Origin: Pleurodeles waltl
Taxonomy: Eukaryota > Chordata > Amphibia > Caudata > Salamandridae
Length of the DNA stretch: 64,000 nucleotides
Assembly: GCF_031143425.1 (NCBI RefSeq)
Contig: NC_090444.1
Coordinates: 1,314,291,324 to 1,314,355,323 of the forward strand
Direction of reading: 5' to 3'
How positions within the stretch are numbered: the stretch's first letter is position 1; every line of letters begins with the position of its first letter. The notes beneath the pieces are model-generated. The model worked only from the letters and a program-made list of their open reading frames with translations. It was not told the DNA's origin and made no database searches. This document shows positions 35,395-45,540 of this stretch, piece after piece. The position numbers and the translations under genes were made by a program.

Positions 35395-38300
35395 TTAAAA
35401 TGTCCCTTGAGGAAAACTGATGAGCTTTAATACACAACCTACTTTTTGTTTGAATGCGCTTCTAAACACAATAAAGCTTGCACAGATTAAACCAAATGTC
35501 CCACAAAGCCCCAGAAAACACTTCAGATTTTTGAATAGTCGCTTCTCCCAGTTATCCGACTGAGTCATCCATTTTGCAGCATGTTGTAAGTGTACAGCAT
35601 AGTAGTAGTGTCGAACATTAGGGATTGCCAAGCCTCCGTCTTTCATGTCCCTCTGCAGCGTAGATAACACCACCCTGCTATGACGCCCAGCCCAAACCAA
35701 TGAAATCAACAAACTATCCAGACGATTGAAAAGCTGAGCTGCTAACGGAAACAAGGAATTCCGCACAAGTTAAAGACACTGCGGCAAGAACACCATCTTA
35801 GCCACAGCCGCCCTCCCCATCACTGAGAGAGGCAGTTTATTCCAGAACGAAACAGAGCACCCCAGAGCAGTCACCACCCGTTCTACATTGCGTGTTACAT
35901 GCGCCGCCACAGTATAAAAAAACTGTAAACTTTGTAAACTGTAAACTTTGCACTTGTATAGCGCACTACTCACCCGTTAGGGTCTCAAGGCGCGGAAAAG
36001 CATACCGCTGTGGAGCCCCTCCTGGCTTTTCCGTGTGAGGCGCCCACTCCTGAGCAACCCCCATGGTGAGACCAGGCATCCAAGCGCTGTCAGGGCCGTT
36101 GTGGAGATTACGCAAGCTATTGCCCAGAGTTACAGAGTGGGACCCATTAATTAGATTAAGCACCAAGGCGAGAATGATCTGGTCCAAGGGAATTGAGCCC
36201 AAGACCCGCCGAGGCAGGAATTATACCTGGTCCGGGCCAGATCTCTGCATCAGGGTCTGCCGCTCTTAACCATTGTGCCACACTTCTCCACCCAGTGACG
36301 CATATATCTACATTTTTAAGCTCCCATCCAAGCCCCACCACCGGCAAATCCTTCAACTAGGCACCATATAATGACCCTATAGGAAACAGGAGCGACTTCT
36401 TCCTATTCACCCGAAGACCAGATATATCCCCAAATTCTTCCAGCAACCTTAACAAGAAAGGCACTGAGGCACGTGGCTCTCGAAGGTATGCTCTATCACT
36501 GTATAGGGAGACAATACGAGTAACCTGACCCACCTTAACACCCCAGGAAGGCAATGCCTCACGAAGCCGGACCGCCAGGGGTCCACCGCTAAGGCAAAAA
36601 GAAGCGGTGACAGTAGGCAGCCCTGTCTTGTCCCCCGGCCAATCGCCCAGGATTCCGAAGGCTCTCCGCCTTCCCAAACGCGTGCGGTGGGAGCAGTGTA
36701 CAACAAACGAACCCAAACACAAAAATTGGGTCCAAATCCCATTCCCTGCAGCACCGCCGGCAAGTAGCCTCACTCCACCATATCAAAAGCTTTCTCTAGG
36801 TCCCATGACACCATCACAATCTCGTCCTCTGCCCCCATGGTTTCAGGCAAAACATGTGCCAAACGACGAAGTTGTAAGTCGTACTACTACCAGGAATAAA
36901 ACCACATTGATCATGTACCAAACCCCGAATCACTCCACGTAGCCAAGTAGCCAAAATTTTACACAGAATCTTGACATCACTATTGAGCATAGTGAGCGGG
37001 CGATATGAGGAGGGGGTCATCAGAATCCTCACCAGGCTTAAGCATAAAGCAGACAATGCCTTGACGCATGGTCTCCGGAAGAATACCCCACTCCCAGGCT
37101 TCCTCAAACACCACCGACAGCTTTGCTCTCAAATGAAGAGAAAATGTTTGGTACAACTCAATCGGGAATCCATCCCCACCAGGCAATTTAGATTTCGAAA
37201 ATGCCTCCATCGCCGCACCCACTTCCTCAACCGTTATCTCATCCTCTGGACTTTCCATACTCTCCAGCTGCAGAAATCGCATCCGCTGCAGACACTCGCC
37301 AAAGCCAACATCCAGGACTGACGCACCAGCACTGCACACAACCTGCAAATGCTCCACTAAAACCATAAGGATATCCCTGCGTTTAGTAACCTGCATACCT
37401 TTGGCATTTCTAATGCGCAGAATGGGAGGCGATTCAACTTCCAGCTTGAGGACCCACACCAGTAACCTACCACACTTGTCTCCCTCCCTATGGAGGCGCT
37501 GTCTATATGATCTAAGTGTGACTTTATCTAGCGTGTCCTAGCAGTCACTGACCTTCTTATACAGTCTGAGCTGCTCTTGTTCAACCTCCCTAGTTATTGG
37601 CATCTGGTGCTGCAACACCGCCAGCGCACCCTCCCATTCAGTAAGTTCCTGTTCCACTTGTTTGCGCACTCCACAGGCAGTGCCTAGACAAACTCCCCTC
37701 AGTACAGCCTTCATGGCTTCCCACTCCAAACCCCTTGAGTTGGTCATACCCCACTTTAGGTCCATGTAGTCCTTAAGGGCCACTGCCATTTTCTCACAGC
37801 AGCCAACATCTGTCAGAAAAATCGTAGGCATGCGACAACTGCATATCACCTTGGCATCAGATCCCCACAGCATTTGCATCAATACCGATGCATGATCAGA
37901 CAAAAACCTCCCCAAATGCTTGATATCCATCCCCTGTGAACAAGTCAGTCCACCCAGGAGGAAATGGACTAGCCTACTATATGTATTGTGCGTCTTAGAA
38001 TGGCAGTTATATTCCCTACTCTCCGGATGCAGTTCCCTCCATCCATCCCAGAGCCCTAAATTGTGAAGAACCCCTGTGAGGGATGTCATCGTTAATGGTT
38101 TAGTGCCCAATCTAGACGGATAACGACCTTTCCCACCATCAAATATACATTTGTAGTTCCCAGCCCATATTATTGGAGCTGCAACCCCCTCCCTCAACCC
38201 CTCAGGTATATTATCATAAAAGGAGTGATCGTCTATGTTAGGTGCATAAGTGTTAAGAATAGTAAGGGGCAGTCCCATCCAATGTACCCTGTAGAAATAT

Positions 38301-38583
38301 ATATCTCCCCTCCAAATCCGCCTCACTATAGATATGTGTAAAAGGGACCCGGGCATAATCCATATCATCACTCCCCTTGCATAAGAGGAGAAGGACGAGG
38401 AGAACACTTGACCCTGCCACTTCTTAGCCAATTTTAGCGATTCCTCCTCTGTCATGTGCGTTTCCTGGAGACACTGTATATGCACCTTATGTCGCCTCAG
38501 GAAGGAGTGGACCCATATAGTGCACAGTATAATTCTTCAGCCCCCTGACATTCCACGTCAGTATGTTAATCTGTAGACCCATA
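35395..38583 (-). pseudogene. L1 copy 2 ORF2 (endonuclease + reverse transcriptase)
   Basis: ORF2 provides nicking endonuclease and RT for target-primed reverse transcription. It begins MGLQINILTWNVRGLK (38583), the usual start of this family. The endonuclease follows after a frameshift: CLQETHMTEEES, NTYAPNID, WAGNYKCIFD (GDFN block degraded) and FLSDHASVLM (SDH block intact) between 38485 and 37830. RT blocks include KLPGGDGFPIELY, YRPLTMLN and DQCGFIPG (37190-36880). The catalytic YADD box has become LYSDRAYL near 36490, losing the second Asp. The thumb/connection region continues on the far side of the SINE (35973-35395). Several frameshifts and stops; the C-terminal 200 or more residues are missing. 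Confidence 0.88.
35925..36294 (-). mobile_element. tRNA-derived SINE inserted in L1 ORF2
   Basis: On the minus strand the head reads GTGTGGCACAATGGTTAAGA, with an A-box-like TGGCACAATGG (36280-36270) and a B-box-like GGGCTCAATTCC (36200-36189), i.e. an internal RNA polymerase III promoter. The body is about 370 bp, with a 3' part (CGCCTTGAGACCCTAACGGG, then GCGCTATACAAG) like the LINE-derived tails of vertebrate SINEs. It ends in a short A/T-rich tandem tail (AAAGTTTACAGTTT). L1 ORF2 protein similarity resumes on both sides. No clear target duplication was found. Confidence 0.78.
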
Positions 38584-39118
38584 TTGAAGGCTCATCTCTT
38601 CCAACCCCCATGCACCTCCTCCCCACCTCCCTCCTAAAGAAAAAGGCAGGACAAGTCCTTATTACACATCCCACACACAACGATGCACTGCTGCTGTAAA
38701 CTTCAAACATATGCAAACATGTATGAACTAGATAACCCCAAACCCCCATGCCCAACCCGGATAAACAGTAACAAAGACTCATCAAAACATATTATGGATC
38801 CATATGTGTTCGCTGCCAGGACAACAGCCTAACCCTCAGCACCCTGAAACCCTAACCCCACAGTGGAATTACCCACCCCAGTCCCGAAAACAGAATACGC
38901 TGTGCCTATAACCCCAACCAATCATTATCTAATAAAGTCACTTGTCCCCCCCCCCCCCCCCCCCCTTTCGCATAATACATATGCATGAATTGCCCCTTCA
39001 AATCCGTATCCATATTATTCCCGGTGGCCCCTTCTATGTGAGGCAAGTGAACCAGGCTTAAGCACAGGACCCCCAGTGAGTCCGCAAGAGCAGCATCCAC
39101 CAAAGACCAACAAGATCA
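38584..39118 (-). other. L1 copy 2 inter-ORF region with poly-C tract
   Basis: Between the ORF1 end and the ORF2 start. It contains a run of 22 C at 38946-38967 (plus strand), and no conserved frame. Confidence 0.6.
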
Positions 39119-39397
39119 AGTGTCAACAGAAAGCATTTCCACACCCTTATCTGATGATTCAGTAAGTTCGATGGCCAGCTCAGAATCCACTACAGTGATA
39201 GTACCATCCTTTTGGATTTCAATTCTTCTGTCAGATGCGTCACCCAGCTGCGTGGTGACCTGCCTCTGGCCCTCCCCATGCCTCCTCCATTCCGTTCCAC
39301 CCACACCGGAAGTACAAACTGTCCCAAATCCAGACCGCCCAGATCAGACCGGGCCAACTTTGTCCCATAGCTCCAACCATCTCCAGACGTCCTCAGG

Positions 39398-39431
<34 letters not shown>

Positions 39432-40230
39432 GACTTTCCTGCAGAGATCACCTTCACCAGGACAGTAACATGTATGGGATGTTCATGGCATGAAGCTTGG
39501 CCTTCACCTCCATGAACCCCTTTTTAGAGGTCTGGACCTTGTTCGTATAGTTCGGGTAAAAGGAGATTTTGCAATTCTCAAATACAGCCCTAGCTGTTTC
39601 ATGAGCAGTCTGCAGGATACAATCCCTACCTTTGTAGTTCAAGAAGGATGCAATGATGGCCCTTGGAGGTCCTCCAGGCCTGGGAGGAGCCACCAGTGCT
39701 CTACGTGCGCGCTCCACCACAAACACCTTGGATAACCCCTCAGGTTGCAATACATCTCTGATCCAGCGCTCAACAAAACCTTCCACCGTGGAGCCCTTCG
39801 CCCGTTCTGGAAACCCAAGGAGGTGCACGTTGTTCCGTCAGGATCTGCCCTTTGAGTCCTCCAAATTTGCCTCCAACATCCCAACCGTGGAAGTAACTTG
39901 AACCATCTGTTTGCGCAAGGTGCCTACATCCATCTGCAAGTCTACGATAGACCCCACCGCCACCATGACCTTATCAGAGACTTTGCAGAGGTTCATTCGA
40001 AGAAGGTTCACCCCCACAGCCACTGTTTCTATATCCCCCTCTAGGGCCACTCCTGCACCTTGTATAGCAGCTAAAAGTTCAGGGCACGTAGGTTCCTCTG
40101 CAGTAGCCGCATGACCACTGCCTCTCCAGCCCTCCCATATGAGTCTGGCGCTGCGACAACGGGGTGTAGGCGTAGTATATTGTTCCATAGGGTTCCCTTG
40201 CGAGGTTGTGGTTTGCCGATGCCGCACCAT
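39119..40230 (-). pseudogene. L1 copy 2 ORF1
   Basis: RNA-binding chaperone of L1. It starts MVRHRQTTTSQG (40230); a coiled coil (about 40100-39870) leads to LEANLEDSKGRS-stop-RNNV, where the conserved Arg codon of RRNN has become TGA, a CpG change (CGA to TGA). The frame continues as LLGFPE, then the RRM region FLNYKGRDCILQ and ISFYPNYTNKVQ (39660-39540). After a one-base shift and a 27-bp poly-T expansion (39404-39430 as A/T run) the C-terminal block HPEDVWRWLELWDKV is still recognisable (39395-39350). The last part to 39119 is a loosely conserved tail. Confidence 0.85.
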
Positions 40231-41112
40231 CTCACCATCAACTTAGAAAGGAGATATCACCACTGCACTTGGCTCAGATGGACAAAGTTGAAGTTTCGTT
40301 AAGTTGCAACAGCCATCAAATAATGCAGGCCAATTCTCTGGCCCTGAATCTCCACAATTAGGGGCCGCTCTAATGTACAGGTATCCGTGCCACCAGCCCA
40401 AACCTCATATGGGTCAGGGGCGCCTAGTGCAGACCACGTGGTAGGTCTCAGACACCTGCACTCAGCAACACTGCTCCAATACCGCAGAAAGCACTCAATT
40501 GGTTCAGAGCAGACACATACCAATGCCCCAAATGGCGACCTCAATCATCTCGCTGCAGGAAAACGCTGTATTTCACTAGGTTACCTCATGGCACTCCTCC
40601 GCAGCCCAAAATAAGCTGTGCGCTGTTGTGAACCCCGGCCTCCACTCCACACTATCCGCAGGTAATGCCCTGAAGCCCCAACTACATGCCGATCAGTCAT
40701 TCAGGTGGAAATTTGTCAGGTCGCTGCCAAAAACAAACACAGAGGCCCGCACCAGGACACCACGGACGCCCCAGTCTCCAACTCCAGGCCTATGCATGCC
40801 AGGGGGGATGAGCACCTGCCCCCTTATTCCCCCAACGGGAAAACCTGGCCCCAACACAGTTGCCGCTCAGCAAGGAGAATCCGTCCAGGACGATCAGGCC
40901 TGACCCCGGCACGCAGTCTGATATGGGGCCGACAGGCGTCTAAAATCAGGGTACGAACCTACTGTGCAAGTTGAAGCACTGCCCCTGTCTGTTGGGGGAG
41001 TGCCTCACTGCTTAGGCACCCCAGGATGCCTGCAGGATCAAGCTGGGACTGAGGAGCGGACTAGAGATGCGTCCCACTGGCCATTTTGCTTAGCCACGGC
41101 CCCCCACTCCAC
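40231..41112 (-). promoter_or_regulatory. L1 copy 2 5' leader / internal promoter region
   Basis: About 880 bp of GC-rich sequence between the junction with DIRS copy 1 and the ORF1 start. L1 leaders carry the element's own promoter, but I saw no specific factor site. The presence of the leader shows that this copy inserted with its 5' end nearly complete. Confidence 0.55.
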
Positions 41113-41706
41113 TGACTAATTTGAAATGGTGAAACTACTCGGGTTTTGTTTTAAGTACTATTTTGTCTTTATGTATTTGGAAGCAGGGTTCCTCTCAAAA
41201 GGAACACTTGCATTTCAGTAACTCTTCCTAAAGAAGTTATAGCTACTAAAAAAGCCCCTTTCATGAAAGGAATTGTAAAGCACAGGAGTGCATGGGTTCA
41301 AATGGTGGAACCATAAGTCTGGTAAGTACAATGTTGAGGTTCCATAGAGGAGCTGGAGGAACTCCGGGTGGAATAGCTCTCTTAAGACCTTCCATTAATG
41401 CCTTAATTACAGGAATTCGAAATAGAGAGACATGTTCTCTATTTTGGAAGTACGTAACTATGGCTGCTAAATGAAGCCTAATAGAAGAGTAAGCTAGATT
41501 TGGCTTCTGCAAATGTAGCAAATAACAGACAATGTCTTGTACTGAGGGCTTAAGTGGATCAATATTTGTAGGTTGACAATAGTATACAAAACTTTCCATT
41601 TAGCAGCATAACACTGTCTAGTTGTAGGTTTGCGTGCTTCTCTAAGAATGCCCATACATTCAGAAGGAAGTTGTAAGTAACCAGACTTCAAGGAGCCATA
41701 TCGCAT
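41113..41706 (-). pseudogene. DIRS copy 1 tyrosine recombinase, N-terminal part
   Basis: The start region reads ECMGILREARKPTTRQCYAA (41650), equivalent to ECMGVIK-stop-ARKPTTRHC in copy 2, so copy 1 keeps the Glu that is a stop in copy 2. The frame continues through LHLAAIVTYF, IKALMEGLKRAIPPG and FEPMHSCALQFLS. The first catalytic Arg block survives in another frame as SLGRVTEMQ (near 41215). The H-x-x-R and Tyr region is deleted at the junction with L1 copy 2. Confidence 0.85.
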
Positions 41707-43430
41707 GATTGAGTGCTTTGGGGTTTGGATGTCTGATTTGACCTGTCTTTTGAGTAAAAAGGTCTGGTCTGTTTGGAAGTTTGTGATGTGGAACCACCTT
41801 TAGATCCAACAGCTTTGTATACCAAAGCTGACGTGCCCATGTGAGGGATACAAGTATCATGATGAGTGATGCTTAAATTTGAGTATTTGAAATGATATGA
41901 GTGGAGAGGCGGAAAAGGGTAGGCAAATATCCCTGACCAATTCATCCATAGAGCATTGCCCTTGGACTGAGGGTGTGGGTATCTGGGCGTGAGGTTTTGG
42001 CATTTTGAGTTTTTTTGCGGTGGTGAAGAGATCTTTTTCTGGGGTTCCCCACAACTGAAAATATTGGTGAAGTACTTGTGGGTGAATTTCCCATTCGTGG
42101 ACTTGTTGCTGCATCCTGCTTAATAGGTCCGCTAATTGATTGTCCATTCCTGGGAGACATTCTGCCAGTAATTGAATGTGATTGTGAATTGCCCACTTCC
42201 AAATTGTCTGAGCTAGAAAGGACAGTTGCGGTGGGTGTCTCCCCCCTGTGATTGCAGATAATACATTGTTGTCATATTGTCTGTACGGACTAACACTATC
42301 TTTTGTGAGATTTGTGTAAAGAATGCTTTGAGTGCTAGAAAGACTGCTAGCAGTCTCAAATAATTGATGTGATGAGTCTGTTAAATGGGATCCCATTTCC
42401 CCTGTATGGTGAGGTTGTTGGTGTGAGCCCCCCAACCTGTCTGTGATGCATCTGTTGTGAGAGTGATCTAAGGCACAGGGTCCTGAAAGGGGTGCCCTTT
42501 TGAAAGGTTGATGGGATTCCATAATTGCAGAGAGTGGTGAGTCTGGCGGTCCAACACTAGATCCTGAAGATGACCCTGTGACTGAGACCACTGTTGAGAG
42601 AGGCACTGTTGCAGTGGACTTATGTGTAGTCTTGCACGGGATATTATGGCTATACAAGAAACCATCATTCCCAAAGTTGCATCACTAGCTTCACTGTGTA
42701 AGTATGATTCTCCTGTTAAAGAGAGATGATATTTTGAAAAGCTTGAATCCTTATTGGGTTTGGATATGCTAATGCTGACTGAGAGTTCAGAATTGCTCCC
42801 AGATAAGGCTGTATTTGTGATGGTTGAAGATGAGATTTGAGGTAATTTATTGTGAACCCCAAATTGTGTAGAAGATTGACAGTGTACGGAGTGTGTTCTT
42901 GGCAGGTTTAAATTGTATTGGCTTTTATGTAAACAATCGTCTAGATATGGGAAAACATGAATGTGTTGTCTTGTTAGGAATGTTGCTACTTCTGCCAAGC
43001 ATTTTGTGTTCGCTGTTGTTACCCGGAATGGTAGTACGTTGAATTGGTAGTGCTTTCCTGCAACGACAAATCTTAGATATTTGCGATGTGCTGGATGTAT
43101 GGGAATGTGAAAATAAGAATCTTTGAGATCCAATGGTGTCATGTAATCCCCTTGCTGTAATATGGGAATAAAATCTTGCAGAGTGACCATATGGAAATGC
43201 TCAGAGCATGTATAGACTCAGAAGTCTGAGATCTAAAATTGGTCTTAATGAACTGTCCTTTTTGGGCATGAGGAAGTAAAGCGAATATACTCCTGACCCT
43301 TGTTGGGATGTAGGTACTGGTTCTATAGCCCCTTTGAGAAGAAGGGACTGTACGTCTTCCTTCAGAAGAATGAGATGGTCTTTAGAAAGTTTGTGGGAAC
43401 GAGGAGGAATGTTTAGTGAAGTGGACATGA
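41700..43430 (-). pseudogene. DIRS copy 1 reverse transcriptase / RNase H
   Basis: RT blocks are YSLYFLMPKKDSSLRPILDL (43280-43220), LDLKDSYFHIPIHP (43130) and FPYLDDCLHK (42930, YLDD kept). RNase H is seen as TTDASQTGWGAH (42460), VRTDNMTTMYYL (42290) and LADLLSRMQQ (42130), followed by the DIRS-type tail WGTPEKDLF. The reading shifts between two frames several times. In at least three blocks the alternate frame, which corresponds to the recombinase frame of copy 2, is open instead. A stop interrupts RNase H near 42390. Confidence 0.88.
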
Positions 43431-43507
43431 GTTCTAGACAATAGCCATGTTGAATAATTGATAGAGCCCACTGATCTATGGAGATGTTGTACCATTGAGG
43501 ATAAAAG

Positions 43508-44358
43508 TTACTTAATTAGTCTTCCTCCCACAGGAGATGCATGCGCTGTGGGGATTTGTAAGAAGTCACTGTTTTGTTGAGGAGAGGAGCCTCTGGAAGC
43601 AGATGTTTTACCTCTCCTATTATTAGATCCTCTGTAAGAACCTCTGAATGAACCTCTGTTATGAAAGTGTGACCCCTGTTTCTGTTGCAAGGTGGATGGG
43701 TCTGTGGTTGATGGTTTGAGACCACCTCTAAATTGTGGCCTACAAAAAGTGCCTCTAGTGGGTGTAGTGTATTTGGGCACCCATAGCTTTAGCTGTTTCT
43801 GAGTCTTTCTCAAGCTTCTCTATGGTGGTATCCACCTCTAGTCCAAATAAATGTTCCTTATCGCAGGACATGTTTAATACAGCTTGCTGTATATCTCAGG
43901 TTTAAAACCTGAAGATCTTAACCATGCATGTCTCCTGATTACTATGCTGGTGTTGACCCCTCTTGCTGCCGTATCAGCTGCCTCAGTAGCACATCTAATT
44001 GCATTATTTTATAGATAGCCTGTCCCTCTACTACTATTTGTTGCCCTATTTTTTTATGTTTCGGTGGAAGATATTGCAACATCTCTTCCATCTCATCCCA
44101 GTGGGCCCTATCATACCTTGCCAGGAGTGCCTGTGAATTTGCAATCCTCCAGTGGTTCGCAGCCCGAGTAGCCAATCTTTTACCTGCTGCATCTAATCTT
44201 TCACTCTATGTCTGGAGGAAGAGCATCTCCTGTAGACTGACTACTGGCACGTTTTCTTGATGCACTTACAACTATAGAGACAGATGGAAATGGTGTTCTA
44301 ATAAAAACTGGATCAGATGGTGCATATCTAGGGCAGACACTTTATGATGCCAACTGCA
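43508..44358 (-). pseudogene. DIRS copy 1 Gag, C-terminal part
   Basis: The frame RANHWRIANSQALLARYDRA... near 44160 matches copy 2, and upstream APSDPVFI and KRASSQSTGDA (44330-44220) match its PPSTDLVCI and KRANSQTSGDA. Toward the C-terminus an Arg/Gly-rich, nucleic-acid-binding stretch (GSFRGSYRGSNNRRG, about 43640) precedes SPVGGRLIK, the transition to RT. Frameshifts and stops are present; the N-terminal Gag is missing. Confidence 0.8.
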
Positions 44359-44595
44359 ATGTGTTATAAATTCCTCTCATGGAAAGTAAGGGAGATGCAC
44401 ACAATGACGAAACGCTAGAAGGTATTTTCTTACCTGAACAGAAGGGAGATCCATATAGCCATGCTACAAGAAACACATTTTAATGCTAAGGAGGGGGCTG
44501 TGCTACACAAACACACAAGGGGGCAGGCCTTACACCACCTACTCAGCTTTTGCAAGGTGTAATCGATCCTATTAGTTTTACTGGGACTCAGGAGG
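44359..44595 (+). pseudogene. L1 copy 3 ORF2, start of endonuclease
   Basis: The ORF2 start matches FLSWNVRGM-type openings of this family, then a TAG interrupts, then VFSYLNRREIHIAMLQETHF (the QETH block holds the metal-binding Glu). LSFCKV-stop-SILL is the decayed ARGVSIL block, after which similarity is lost at the inserted segment. Confidence 0.75.
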
Positions 44596-44599
44596 TAAG

Positions 44600-45540
44600 C
44601 TTAGGCAGGCCTGTGCTCCTATCACCAAATGATGTTTAAGCTACTTAGCTTGCTCTGTTTTAGCCTATTTATTTCATTATTTCTTTTAAAATGGCTGCCA
44701 TGTTTATAGTTCGAGAAATGTTTTGATTTCGCATTATCAGTGCCACTCTGTGAAGGCGTTGCTATGAGCGTCACAAACAAATGATTTCCGTAGGTAATCA
44801 CATCATGTCCCCTTCTCACTTACAGGTGACAGGAACATAACGTACACTTGTCGGGATTGTTTAAATAATTGCCATCACAAGTATGCCTCCTTATTTATTG
44901 TGTGGGAACATACCTGCATCAGGGGTCCTGTATGGTCTGTATAAATACACCTCACATAGACTAGGTTATCAGAGGGATTGCTACGAGATGACATTGACGC
45001 CATCTATGCTGCAAATTACCTCGCTGCAGAATTCAGCCTTTGTGTCACCATGGAATCTGACTTAGAGACCTCTTTCCAAGGGAACAAGGGTGGGGGGGGG
45101 GGGGAGCTTTCTCCATGCTAGGGTTTTTACATCTCGTGTTATTCTAAACTGGTGGGGGTTTTTGTATTCACAACTCACCTTCACAATCATGCTTTTTTTA
45201 TTATTCATTATCCTAATCATTGCAGCTTATGCAGTTTACCCTAGATTGCAGGAATTTCAATAAAAATATTGAAAACTTTCCTGCATCTCCTTCATTGCCT
45301 GTGTGTGACTGAGACTTATTGCTAATGTGAGAATTACACCAGGACTCCCCTGAGATGTTGCATTCTAGAGTCCATGTGTAAAGGCTGCCAGAAATCAACT
45401 TTCTCTGTTTGGGTTTTTGATGAGGTACTGCTTCTGAGCCGGAAGAGTTGGGCTGACAGTTGTGACTTGTTGTAGGACTGGCTTAGTTGCCTACAAACAA
45501 AAGTGCTGCCGTCCCTAAACCAGCAGTCTTGCCTAGGAGC
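44600..45540 (+). mobile_element. LTR-like segment inside L1 copy 3
   Basis: About 0.95 kb without L1 similarity. It has a TATAAATA at 44940 and AATAAA at 45259, about 320 bp apart, which fits the U3-R layout of a solo LTR; a G-run of about 14 lies at 45094-45107. No coding frame, terminal TG/CA borders or target duplication could be fixed by eye, so the class is uncertain. Confidence 0.35.

Larger units (their letters stand above)
35390..41112 (-). mobile_element. L1-clade LINE (copy 2), with 5' leader, 3' end missing
   Basis: Read on the minus strand: a GC-rich leader starting near 41112 (GGAGTGGGGGGCCGTGGC), ORF1 (40230-39119), an inter-ORF stretch, and ORF2 starting at 38583 and running to about 35395. 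ORF2 is interrupted by a tRNA-derived SINE. The last few hundred bases of ORF2, the 3' UTR and the A-tail are missing. The 5' end abuts DIRS copy 1 inside that element's recombinase frame, which suggests that the L1 inserted into the DIRS and that a later deletion removed the L1 3' end together with the DIRS 3' end. All frames carry stops or shifts. Confidence 0.85.
41113..44358 (-). mobile_element. DIRS retrotransposon (copy 1), both ends missing
   Basis: Minus-strand order: C-terminal Gag (44358-43508), RT/RNase H (43430-41700) and the N-terminal half of the tyrosine recombinase (41706-41113). Matched blocks to the complete copy at 50.4-56.3 kb establish identity. The inverted terminal repeats and the internal complementary region are gone. 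The right border abuts the ORF2 start of L1 copy 3; the left border abuts the 5' end of L1 copy 2. More decayed than copy 2, so probably older. Confidence 0.9.

Noticed and set aside
36258..36294. Possible functional tRNA gene on the minus strand
   Set aside because: A and B boxes are present but no cloverleaf can be drawn, the sequence continues into a SINE body with a LINE-like tail, and it lies within L1 ORF2.
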